This document shows, in pieces, positions 11,801-19,842 of a stretch of 55,000 nucleotides of DNA. This DNA is from Neocallimastix lanati (nom. inval.) (lineage: Eukaryota > Neocallimastigomycota > Neocallimastigomycetes > Neocallimastigales > Neocallimastigaceae). The translations under genes were made by a program, and so were the position numbers. Position 1 is the stretch's first letter; each line of letters starts with the position of its first letter. Location of the stretch: positions 87,501 to 142,500 of the forward strand of contig JACVTC010000060.1 in NCBI GenBank assembly GCA_016946835.1, given 5' to 3'. The notes below the pieces were generated by a model, which was not told the origin of the DNA, ran no database searches, and saw nothing but the letters and a program-made list of their open reading frames with translations.

Positions 11801-12564
11801 ATTACTTTACTATATTTTCTATACTAAAATATTTTATAAATATATATTTTTTTTTTATATTTTTATTAAAAGTTTCTAAAATATTATCAATAATTCTATA
11901 TTTTTATTATTAATATCAATATCTATAATTTAACCTTAAATTTTATTATTTTATTAAAGTGTTTATTATCAATATTAATATTTTATTTTTATTTTCAAAT
12001 ATATTATTATATTATTATTATATTGTATCAATATTAAACTTGTATTTTTTTAGTATTTTATTTTATTTTTAAATTGATTATTTAATATTTTTATTCCCCA
12101 CAAATAAAATCAAATCTTAATTGATTAATAATAAATATTAAATATATTATAGTTTTTAAATTTATTTTATATAAAATATAAGAATATTATATTAATAATC
12201 TTGATTAAAATAACTTTATTTTTCTGTAAAATCTTTTTAAATTTTGTTTGTTACTTTTCGTATATATATTAAATAATTTAGTTTTAGTATTTGAAAAATA
12301 ATATAAAATTATATAAACAAAATTTATTAAAATAAAAATACTTATGAATTAGTTAATTTAAATTAATATAAAATTTGAAGTAATTAATAATAGTAAATAT
12401 TTTTTTTTAAATATGATAATAAAATGTAGAAAGGCTTTACATATTTATTTTTTTTCAAAAAGTATAAATAAATGAAGTTTTTCAATAATTAAAATGTAGA
12501 CAGAAAATATTAAAAATAAATAATTAATAAAATTTCTAATAAAACCCGAACCATAACAAGATTA

Positions 12565-13565
12565 TGTAATAATTTAATTAAAAAATTATAATTAAATTAT
12601 TAATCATTAATATTAGCTCTAACTGCTAATATTAAAGGTTTAGAAAAGAATCATACTTACCTATGGTTCTTTCTAATAATCGAGTTTATTATAACAAATT
12701 ATAATAGACGAAACAATAAAATTGATAAAGAAAAGTTTTAATTATAATATTTGTTTTATTAAAATAATTTGTTTGATTATTTATTAGAAATTTTAAATGT
12801 TAAAACTATTGTTATTATTATTATATTATAATTGTTATAATAATAACTCTTGATTTCTCAAAGAGAACTCAAGAGCCTTATTTATACTTTTTTGTCAAAA
12901 TAAGGTTAAAATCAAAAGGGGTTCTAATCTTAACAAATCTCTTATCTAGGAAAAGACTAGAAGAAAAACCTAGATAAGTTTTTTGATCGATATTCTATCC
13001 ATATCGATCATCGCGTTAATTAAGTAAAACCGATTACTTTTAAGAAGTAATTGGAAAAACCTTAATTAACCGATTACTTAATCTAATATAATGATCGAAA
13101 ATAAAAGAATAAAATAATGAAAATTATTTCGATCATAAAATTTAAAATTTAATCTATTTAGTTCTATTTTATAGAACTTTACATAAAAAATATAAAACAA
13201 TACATTAATAATAAAATACATGATTAATACAATACAGAATACATGATAGAATACAGAATACATGATAAAATACAGAATAGTGTTTTAGTTTATGATTTAA
13301 TAAGTGAGAGAAAACTAAAACTAATAATTTTTATTTTAATTAAGTGAATAATTAAATAAATTTAATATTATTTTAAATGTATAAAAATTATTTAATTAAA
13401 TAAATTTTTAATATTAAACTAAATAAAATTTTAATATATAATTAAATAAATTATTAATTATAATTAAGTGTATAAATGAAATATGAGTTAAATAAAAGTT
13501 AAATTAATTATAACCTAACTAAGAAAATATAATTATTTTGTTAAAAATAATTATAGATTCTTACA
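12565..13565 (-). mobile_element. LTR copy B
   Basis: Starts TGTAATAATTTAATT with a 12-bp start hairpin (AATAATTTAATT / AATTAAATTATT) and ends ATTCTTACA. It carries ATAATAACTCTTGATTT near 12840, a TATA-like TATAAATAAG on the minus strand (12877-12886) and the hairpin block. Only three bases (GAT) separate it from LTR C of E2. The left flank looks like a primer-side flank, so it is probably a 5' LTR of a minus-strand element. Confidence 0.65.
12922..13070 (-). other. Conserved hairpin block in LTR B
   Basis: Helix 1: CTTATCTAGG (12941-12950) with CCTAGATAAG (12969-12978). The loop AAGACTAGAA (12953-12962) pairs with TTCTAATCTT (12922-12931) with one A/C mismatch that becomes a U-G wobble on the minus-strand transcript. 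Helix 2: TGATCGATAT (12984-12993) with ATATCGATCA (13001-13010), loop TCTATCC. Helix 3: GTTAATTAAG (13015-13024) with CTTAATTAAC (13061-13070), enclosing CCGATTACTT / AAGTAATTGG. The arms differ from those in LTRs A, C and D while pairing is kept. Confidence 0.65.
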
Positions 13566-13568
13566 GAT

Positions 13569-14400
13569 TGTAATAATTTCTACAAAAATATAGAAATTAT
13601 TATCTCTATTAATATTAATATTAATTGGAACAAAATAAAATAATAATTTAAATACTTATCTTAAGAGAGTTTATTATAAGAAACTATAATAAACTTAGAA
13701 ACACTAAGTGTGAAAGGAAAAATAAAAAAAATATGTTTTATGATAATTTATTAATATGTTTTATTATTAAAATATTTTATATTTTTATTATAAATTTTAT
13801 TTTAAAAATTATTATAAAATTTTTTATTTAAGATTTAAATATTTTATTTAAAAAAAATTATAAATATTTATTATTATTATTATTACAATTTCTTATAATA
13901 ATAACTCTTGATTTTCGAAAGGAAACTCAAGAGTCCTTTTTATACTTTAAAATAAAGAAATAAAGAAATTTCTAATCTTAACAAAATACTTTCCAGGAAA
14001 AGATTAGTAAAAAAACCTGGAAAGATTTGAACCAATAATCTATACTTATTGGTTATCGTATTATTAAGTAAAACCATTTTTATGGAAAAACCTTAATAAC
14101 CGATGTTCTAAATTACGTAAGTTAAACGGTTAAATTAATTCACACTATAACAATTTAACCGAATTAATTTACGAATAAAATAAAATTAAGAAAAATACAG
14201 AATTAAATATAGAAATGAATATAGAAATACATAGAAAATAAATACAAAATAAATTTAGTAAAATTTAATACATAATTTAATAAAATTTGCTACATTATTA
14301 ATAATTAATAATTTATAAAATTAAGTAAACTTAATAATTATTTTATAATTATTAAGGATTAAGAAATATAGACTTATAACAATAAGTCTAATTTCTTACA
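13569..14400 (-). mobile_element. LTR copy C (3' LTR of E2)
   Basis: 832 bp, TGTAATAATTTC ... TTTCTTACA. The start hairpin pairs AATAATTTCTA with TAGAAATTATT. It shares the ATAATAACTCTTGATTT block near 13898 with A, B and D, followed by a short hairpin ACTCTTGA/TCAAGAGT. A TATA-like TATAAAAAGG lies near 13934-13945 on the minus strand. Confidence 0.75.
13970..14099 (-). other. Conserved hairpin block in LTR C
   Basis: Helix 1: CTTTCCAGG (13989-13997) with CCTGGAAAG (14016-14024). The loop AAGATTAG (14000-14007) is complementary to CTAATCTT (13972-13979). Helix 2: AACCAATAA (14030-14038) with TTATTGGTT (14046-14054), loop TCTATAC. Helix 3: TTATTAAG (14061-14068) with CTTAATAA (14092-14099), enclosing CCAT/ATGG. 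Confidence 0.65.
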
Positions 14401-14502
14401 AAGATGATACGGTACCTATAAAGTGTTTTATGATAAAACAGATTATAATAATACAAAAACACTATATTAAATAAATTCTTTTTATTAAAAATATTTGGTT
14501 TA
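14401..14502 (-). other. E2 3' internal tail between pol stop and LTR C
   Basis: Only about 100 bases, with no clear polypurine tract next to the LTR. TGATACGGTACC.TATAAA at 14405 resembles 6932 next to LTR A. AGTGTTTT (about 14421-14428) and AAAACACT (about 14456-14463) can pair. Confidence 0.45.
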
Positions 14503-17436
14503 TTAAAAATCTTTTTGTCTCTTCAATGCTTCGAAATGTGAGGACCAATCCCTGGTTAAAGCGGAAGCATTATCCTTTAGAAGAACAGGAGGCGACTCTA
14601 TAGTACAGGAAGGATTAAAGCCATAATTAGCAAAGAATGGTGATTTACCTATGGACTTATGCAGGGAGTTGTTATAGGCCATTTCACATAAAGGAACATA
14701 ATAACACCATTCATTTTGGGAGGTTGAACAATAACATCGGAGATACTGCTCAATTACTGAATTTGCACGCTCAATTTGTCCATTGGATTGTTGATGGTGA
14801 GCTGTGGCAAGTCTTGGATTAGCGTTAATAGCAGAGCACAACGAAGTCCAAAATTCTGATGAAAATTGAGAACCATGGTCCGAAACAATTATTTTAGGGA
14901 ATCCATGGTAGCGAAAAACATTGAATAGAAGCATTTTGGCTGTCAGATCAGCGGAGGGAACATCAGAACAAGGGACAAGGTGAATCATTTTGGTCAGATG
15001 GTCAGCTACAACCATTAAACATGTACAATCTTGCGAGCTGGGAAGTGAAGTGATAAAGTCAACGCCAATTATTTCCCAAGGTCTACTGGGAACCGGTAAA
15101 GGTTGTATTTTACCATATGGCTTGTGTCTTCGGAGCTTATTTCTTCCACAAACATCGCATGAGGATATGTAATTCTTGATGTCTTTTTTCATATTTGGCC
15201 ACCAATAATTTCTTCTTAATTTTTCAAAAGTTTTATCTACTCCTTGGTGACCATTAGTTGGACCATCATGATACATTTTCAATACCTTGGCCTTGAGTGA
15301 AGAAGGGACAATTATTCGGTTCTGAAAATGCAGAACCCCTTCGACGATGGTAAAAAGCGAACTTTTTACTTCATTTGACCTTTTTTTAATTTTATTGAGT
15401 GTATCCTTACAGTATGTGTCAGACTTCTGAGCTTCAATTAAGGCTTTTAAGTTGTCAGAAGGTGCACAACAAAATATCTCTTCATCTAACAGAGGATAAC
15501 CTTCATTGGTCGAATCCTTGTTGACGTAATCAGGGCGTCTTGATAAAGAGTCAGGTTTACCACTCTTAATACCGGAGCGAAATGAAATCCTATAAGTGAA
15601 CTTTGAGAGAAAGAGACTCCATCTAATTTGTCTTTGGTTTAATTTTTGAGGTTGCTTAAAATATAACAGATTTCTGTGATCTGTGACTACTTGTACTGGA
15701 AATTTAGCACCTTCTAGGTGATGGCGCCAGGTTTCAAAAGCTACGATTATTGCAAGTAATTCCTTGTCATAAATAGTATAATTGATTTCAGCAGAAGACA
15801 ATGACCTAGAGTAGAAAGCAACCGGATGGAGTTTATTGTCTTTGTTACTAATTTGGGATAAAACACAACCAACAGCGAAATTGCTAGCGTCCGTTTCTAC
15901 AAAGAATTCTTTCTCTGGATCTGGATAAACTAGGATTTCTTCCGTCGTAAAAGCTTCTTTGAGTTTGTTGAAAGCATTGTCTGCCCTAACATCCCAAATG
16001 AAGGGAGAGTTCTTCTTCAAAAGCCGACGGAGAGGTTCAATGATCTCGGCAAAATTATTTATAAACTTCCTATAGAAGTTACAAAGTCCTAGAAACCCTT
16101 GGAGTTCTTTAATATTTTTTGGGATAGGCCAGTCGATAACAGCTTTAACCTTATTCCTGTCCACAAACCCTAAAAAAATAGTTTCTTTAACATGAAAATC
16201 ACATTTTTCCAATTTCACGTAAAGACCATTTTTAATTAGAAGCGACAATATTTTACGAACATGTTGAATATGTTCGTCTAAACTTTTTGAATAAATTATT
16301 ATATCATCCAAGTATACTTGAACAAATATGCCAATTGTATCAGATAAAACATCCTGGATGAATCTTTGAAACACCGAGGGGGCATTTCTTAGGCCAAAGG
16401 GCATTACTAGATATTCAAATTGGCCTAAAGGTGTTCTAAAAGCAGTTAAATATTCATGACCTTCTTTAACGCGGACAAGGTTATATGCAGATCGAAGGTC
16501 CAAACGAGTGAATATTACTGCCCCCTTAAACGATTCAATCAAGTCAACCAATCTTGGGATAGGGTAGCTATTCCTAATTGTAATAGAATTTAATTTCCTA
16601 TAATCAACGCAGAGTCCTAAGCTTCCATCTTGTTTTTTTACAAACAGGACAGGGGCACCAGCAGGTGATTTTGACTTCCTTATAAACCCCTTATCTAAAT
16701 TTTCTTTTAAATAGTTTTTAAGAGCTTCCATTTCGACAATCGTAAGAGAGTACACAGGTCCATAATATAATTGACCACCAGGGACTAGGTCAATTGATAT
16801 ATCATATTCACGATGTGGAGGCAATTTGTCTGCCTCTTTCTTTTCAAATACAATTTTCAAATCTTGATAGTATATGTTGATAATTTCATCTTTATCAGTT
16901 TCATTTACTAAAGCGGCGCAAATATCTATATCAAAAAGTTCGTCACCAGATATTGAGTATGTTTCTGTTTTATCTTTTGATACATTGTTGTTTTCGTTGT
17001 TTGGCAAAATTGCAGCAGTAACATCTTTAGAGTGAAAAATGAATTTATTCCCTTTTGCTGAAGGGCAGTGATTTCCGCAGTGGTTCTCTAAAAAGTATAT
17101 CTTATTATTTTTGAAATCTACGTATGGCATATGAATACTCAACCAATCTCTTCCAAGGATGGCTGATATTCCCTGTAGTTGTAAGGTAGCTACGTAGAAT
17201 TCATAGCTTTCCTTGTGGTCCATGAAGGCAAGGCCTAATTTCTTCGTTACTTGTCTTATATTCATACTTTTGTTGTTCGGTAACTGTATGTTCAATGGTG
17301 AAGACAAGGTAGATAATTGAATTCTGTTGGCGTTTACAAAGTCTCTACAGATGTAACTTCTTGCAGAACCAGAATCAATAAGGACGTTTATTTTCATTTT
17401 CTTTCCATTATTATTTAATATAAATGTAGTGGTCAT
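14503..17436 (-). CDS. E2 Pol: protease, reverse transcriptase, RNase H, integrase
   Basis: 977 codons from the first ATG after the UGA. The frame stays open 40 codons further upstream to the UGA at 17557-17559, in phase with gag, so translation probably enters by readthrough. Protease: DSG at aa 21-23. RT: MPFGLRNAP and YLDD at aa 375-378. RNase H: ETDASNF. Integrase: zinc finger YHDGPTNGH...CDVC and catalytic D793, D853, E889 (35 residues between the last two, the usual DD35E). Oddities: compared with E1, about nine residues are missing in frame in the RT thumb region (FLGFV runs directly into DRNKVKAV). The protein also stops at ALKRQKDF soon after the integrase core, so the usual integrase C-terminal domain is absent. 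All catalytic residues I looked for are present. Transcribed from LTR D. Confidence 0.92.
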   Translation of the reverse strand: MTTTFILNNNGKKMKINVLIDSGSARSYICRDFVNANRIQLSTLSSPLNIQLPNNKSMNIRQVTKKLGLAFMDHKESYEFYVATLQLQGISAILGRDWLSIHMPYVDFKNNKIYFLENHCGNHCPSAKGNKFIFHSKDVTAAILPNNENNNVSKDKTETYSISGDELFDIDICAALVNETDKDEIINIYYQDLKIVFEKKEADKLPPHREYDISIDLVPGGQLYYGPVYSLTIVEMEALKNYLKENLDKGFIRKSKSPAGAPVLFVKKQDGSLGLCVDYRKLNSITIRNSYPIPRLVDLIESFKGAVIFTRLDLRSAYNLVRVKEGHEYLTAFRTPLGQFEYLVMPFGLRNAPSVFQRFIQDVLSDTIGIFVQVYLDDIIIYSKSLDEHIQHVRKILSLLIKNGLYVKLEKCDFHVKETIFLGFVDRNKVKAVIDWPIPKNIKELQGFLGLCNFYRKFINNFAEIIEPLRRLLKKNSPFIWDVRADNAFNKLKEAFTTEEILVYPDPEKEFFVETDASNFAVGCVLSQISNKDNKLHPVAFYSRSLSSAEINYTIYDKELLAIIVAFETWRHHLEGAKFPVQVVTDHRNLLYFKQPQKLNQRQIRWSLFLSKFTYRISFRSGIKSGKPDSLSRRPDYVNKDSTNEGYPLLDEEIFCCAPSDNLKALIEAQKSDTYCKDTLNKIKKRSNEVKSSLFTIVEGVLHFQNRIIVPSSLKAKVLKMYHDGPTNGHQGVDKTFEKLRRNYWWPNMKKDIKNYISSCDVCGRNKLRRHKPYGKIQPLPVPSRPWEIIGVDFITSLPSSQDCTCLMVVADHLTKMIHLVPCSDVPSADLTAKMLLFNVFRYHGFPKIIVSDHGSQFSSEFWTSLCSAINANPRLATAHHQQSNGQIERANSVIEQYLRCYCSTSQNEWCYYVPLCEMAYNNSLHKSIGKSPFFANYGFNPSCTIESPPVLLKDNASALTRDWSSHFEALKRQKDF

Positions 17437-17556
17437 TGAATTTGAGGTGTTTGGTGTATAGTTAGCCGAAAGGATGCTTTCTTTGTTTTGATTTTTTTTG
17501 AATTTCTTGTGTACTTTGTTGTTTTTGAATTCCTGTTTTGGATGCTCATCTCTTTT

Positions 17557-17559
17557 TCA
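17557..17559 (-). promoter_or_regulatory. In-frame UGA between gag and pol
   Basis: The context is CAA AAA TGA AAA AGA. gag (start 18198) and pol (first ATG 17436) share one frame. Between them there is only this stop, followed by 40 open codons. It is either a readthrough site controlling the Gag:Pol ratio, as known for gammaretroviral UAG, or a single inactivating mutation. Confidence 0.6.
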
Positions 17560-18198
17560 TTTTTGCGACTTGTTGGTTGACTTATTTGTTTTGGCTAGGT
17601 TGTTAATGTAACATTTTTTATCGATGCTGATGATTGAATTTGTTGCTTCAAAAAGGGTCTTTGGTCTTTCGATTTTATCGAACTCCAGACGAACCTCCTC
17701 AAGAAGGCCTCTCCGGATAAGGTCAATAAAAACATCGTCGTTCCAACCAATTCTTGACGCTAATCTTCTGAATTCAATAGTAAAGAAAGCTGCCTTTCCG
17801 AGGTGAAGCTGTTTAAGGTTCAAAAGTTCTTCAATTAAAACAAACCTTTGTTCCTTTGTATCTCCAAAATTTTCTAACAATAACCTCTTAAATTCCTCAT
17901 AGGTGAGAGAATTAAGTGTTCCATCAGCCTTGAGAGATAATCCCCATTTTTTAGCTGGTCCATAAAGTTTGCTGATAACGAAAGCGTTTCTAAAGTTGTC
18001 ATTTGGGAACGAATTGGCATGTTCATCAAAGAACAATTCACACTGTTCCGTTAGTTCGTTTAGATTAAGCTTTGTGTTGTCTTCATTGCGGGCCAACACA
18101 CCGTTAGGTGAAAAAAATGTGGGAATAAATTCGGTAATTGCAGAAATTAATTTTGACGCTTCAGCTTCCTTAGTAGCTTCCATACTGATTGAATTCAT
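17557..18198 (-). CDS. E2 Gag capsid protein
   Basis: 213 residues from MNSISMEA. The middle (ELFFDEHANSFPNDNF ... LYGPAKKWGLSL ... YEEFKRLLLENFGD ... LKQLHLGKAAFFTIEFRRLA) has the pattern of the retrotransposon Gag/capsid fold (PF03732-like): an aromatic and Asp-rich first helix, the AKKW helix and the FRRLA helix. It would assemble virus-like particles. It ends in a Lys/Asn/Ser-rich tail at a UGA and has no CCHC zinc knuckle. A basic stretch after the UGA (KRDEHPKQEFKNN...) could bind RNA only in the readthrough product. The start is the first ATG after a run of AT-rich leader. An N-terminal coiled coil like that of E1 is missing, and the GC-rich island at 18353-18620 might be a detached remnant of one. 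Confidence 0.85.
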   Translation of the reverse strand: MNSISMEATKEAEASKLISAITEFIPTFFSPNGVLARNEDNTKLNLNELTEQCELFFDEHANSFPNDNFRNAFVISKLYGPAKKWGLSLKADGTLNSLTYEEFKRLLLENFGDTKEQRFVLIEELLNLKQLHLGKAAFFTIEFRRLASRIGWNDDVFIDLIRRGLLEEVRLEFDKIERPKTLFEATNSIISIDKKCYINNLAKTNKSTNKSQK

Positions 18199-18224
18199 TA
18201 AAATACTAAATAGACTTTTTTAAT

Positions 18225-18300
18225 ATAGATCTTTAAAATATCTTTAATATATCTTTAATATATCTTTAATATATCTTTAAAATATCTTTAAAATATGTAT
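18225..18300. repeat. Short tandem repeat ATATCTTTAAT
   Basis: About seven copies of a 10-12-bp unit AATATATCTTT / AAAATATCTTT in the E2 leader, directly upstream of gag on the coding strand. Confidence 0.85.
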
Positions 18301-18352
18301 ATAATTGTTAAATATAAATTATTTATATTAATAATAGAAATTTATAACTTCG

Positions 18353-18620
18353 GAGTCTAGAAGAACACTTCCAATATTTTAACAAAAATGAGCATTTCCG
18401 ACCAATTTTCCAGAAGCCCCTGAGTTTGAGTGATAGTATGCGCTATACGACCAGCTTGCCTATTAATGGTGTCTTGTTGCCGCGCGCACCACGATTGCAA
18501 TCTGTTTACCATTAAAACAGACCAGTTCAGAGCCTCCCGCACAGCTTGTCGTGAAGGGTAAACTTAATCCGGAAATCACTCAGTTACAAGACTCAGGCTA
18601 CTCCTGCTTCTAAAGTTCGT
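18353..18620 (-). other. GC-rich island in the E2 leader with a short frame
   Basis: About 270 bases of near-balanced composition (contains TTGCCGCGCGCACCACG and CTCCCGCACAGC) inside sequence that is otherwise extremely AT-rich. On the minus strand a frame from about 18563 to 18357 encodes YPSRQAV, REALNWSVLMVNRLQSW and a Gln-rich helix (QQDTINRQAGRIAHTITQTQ), which looks like one amphipathic or coiled-coil helix. It has no ATG. I do not recognise it. Possibilities are a detached Gag N-terminal coiled coil, a captured host exon, or a structured RNA such as a packaging signal. Confidence 0.4.
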
Positions 18621-18839
18621 ACTAATTCTCATTATATTGTTTATTTTTGGAAATAACTTCTAGAATCCTTTATTATAAATTAATATTATTAAATATAAAA
18701 AATTTAATTGTTAGTATAATTTATAGTATATAATTTACGTATTTATTATTATTGTTATTGTTATAATTATTTTATTTAATAATATAATTTTACTATCTAC
18801 TAGTATATACTATTTAATTTATATAATTATAATTTGCTA

Positions 18840-18893
18840 TTAATTTTTTTTTTTTTTTTTTTTATATTATTTATTTATCTGATTGGAAAAAAT

Positions 18894-18933
<40 letters not shown>

Positions 18934-18993
18934 CTAATATTATCTATTTATTTATTTGATCGGATAAAATAATTTTTTTTTTTTTTTTTTTAC
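18840..18993. repeat. Three T tracts in the E2 leader
   Basis: Runs of about 20, 35 and 18 T on the plus strand (A on the element's coding strand), separated by a repeated TTATTTAT.TGAT.GGA.AAAATAA phrase. This suggests the tract plus spacer was duplicated. Confidence 0.85.
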
Positions 18994-19035
18994 TTTTGTA
19001 CTACAATATCATAATACAATTAACTAATTATCTAG

Positions 19036-19047
19036 AAGAGTTATTAT
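19036..19047 (-). promoter_or_regulatory. E2 self-primer binding site
   Basis: AAGAGTTATTAT lies directly against LTR D with no spacer. Its reverse complement ATAATAACTCTT occurs at 19364-19375 in LTR D, 35 nt downstream of the TATA box on the transcribed strand, where transcription should start. In Tf1 of fission yeast the first 11 nt of the mRNA fold back on the primer site and prime reverse transcription. The match here is 12/12. No tRNA 3' end (TGG...) is present. Confidence 0.75.
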
Positions 19048-19363
19048 TGTAATAATTTCTATAAATTATAGAAATTATTATTTATAATTAATATTAACTA
19101 AACTATTAAGATTAAATAAAAAAGTAAAATAAAAATTAAAATAAAAATAAGAATTTAATACTTATCTTTAAAATTAGAGTTTATTATAAGAAAATATAAT
19201 AGACCTTAAATGAATGAGAAATAAAATATGTTTTTATCAAAAGAACTTTATTAATCTATTTTATTATTAAATATTTTATTATTTTTTTTGACAAATTTTA
19301 AAATAACTATTTTATATTAATTGAAATATTAATGTCTTTTATTGTTATTATATTTTTCTTAAA

Positions 19364-19410
19364 ATAATAACTCTTGATTTTCTAAAGACGAAAATCAACA
19401 GCTATTTATA
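19364..19410 (-). promoter_or_regulatory. LTR D promoter: TATA box and predicted mRNA start
   Basis: The minus strand reads TATAAATAG (19410-19402). After a hairpin TTGATTTTC/GAAAATCAA follows AAGAGTTATTAT (19375-19364), the predicted mRNA 5' end that is complementary to the primer site. The 17-mer covering this start (ATAATAACTCTTGATTT on the plus strand) is unchanged in LTRs A, B, C and D although the rest has drifted, as expected if it must act as primer. Confidence 0.65.
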
Positions 19411-19433
19411 TTTTTACAAAAATAAATGTATTT

Positions 19434-19572
19434 TTCTAATCTTAACAATGATTCTTTCCAGAAAAAGATTAGAAGAAAAAACTGGAAAGATTTTTGATCA
19501 ATAATCTATACTTATTGATCATCGTGTTATTAAATAAAACCAATTATAATTAATCGGAAAAACTTTAATAAC
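19434..19572 (-). other. Conserved hairpin block in LTR D
   Basis: Helix 1: CTTTCCAG (19454-19461) with CTGGAAAG (19482-19489). The loop AAGATTAGAA (19465-19474) pairs with TTCTAATCTT (19434-19443). Helix 2: TGATCAATAA (19495-19504) with TTATTGATCA (19512-19521), loop TCTATAC. Helix 3: GTTATTAAA (19526-19534) with TTTAATAAC (19564-19572). Confidence 0.65.
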
Positions 19573-19842
19573 CGATTTTAATAACTAAAAGAATTAAAAA
19601 GAAAAAGGATAAAAAAGAGAAGGATAAAATAATGCAGAAATTTTATTAAATACATTTTTTCTATGAAATAATACAGAAGTTATATTAAATACATTTTTTC
19701 ATATAACAATTAATACATTAATTGGTATAATTGTTTTTAAATGAAATAAATTTTTTTAAAGAATAATAATTATGAAATAATTATTAATTAATAAGAAATA
19801 GAAATAAATTATAAAAATTTATATCAATTTCTTACAATAAAA

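Larger units (their letters stand above)
6929..12564 (-). mobile_element. Non-coding retroelement interior between LTRs A and B
   Basis: I find no coding sequence in these 5.6 kb. The contents look like layered fragments of non-autonomous LTR elements: two related segments at 6932-7600 and 10462-10930, a 54-bp tandem array (8760-9790), and an LTR-like edge at 11705-11800. The right end next to LTR B (12548-12564, GAACCATAACAAGATTA) resembles 11705-11719, which also sits beside an LTR-like start, so both may be primer-side flanks. A less AT-rich patch (10080-10115, containing CTACCGCCCGGAATGCCC) and another at 10440-10470 are unexplained. Whether A and B belong to one insertion is not proven. 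Confidence 0.4.
13569..19836 (-). mobile_element. Ty3/gypsy-type retrotransposon E2, self-priming
   Basis: Bounded by LTR C (3', 13569-14400) and LTR D (5', 19048-19836). In transcript order: LTR D, a 12-nt self-complementary primer site, a leader with poly(T)-strand tracts and a GC-rich island, gag, an in-frame UGA, pol, a 100-nt tail and LTR C. The two LTRs are clearly of one family but much more diverged from each other than expected for an element with an almost intact pol. No convincing target duplication: ACAGAT precedes LTR C and ATAAAA follows LTR D. Before E3 arrived, the outer edge of LTR D lay about 16 nt from the tRNA-Val gene. Confidence 0.8.
19048..19836 (-). mobile_element. LTR copy D (5' LTR of E2)
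   Basis: 789 bp, TGTAATAATTTC ... TTTCTTACA, with a perfect 12-bp start hairpin (AATAATTTCTAT / ATAGAAATTATT). It drives E2. It is followed by six bases (ATAAAA) and then the left LTR of E3. Confidence 0.8.

Noticed and set aside
13563-19842. Target-site duplication of E2
   Set aside because: ACAGAT and ATAAAA share no 4-6 bp match at the expected positions.
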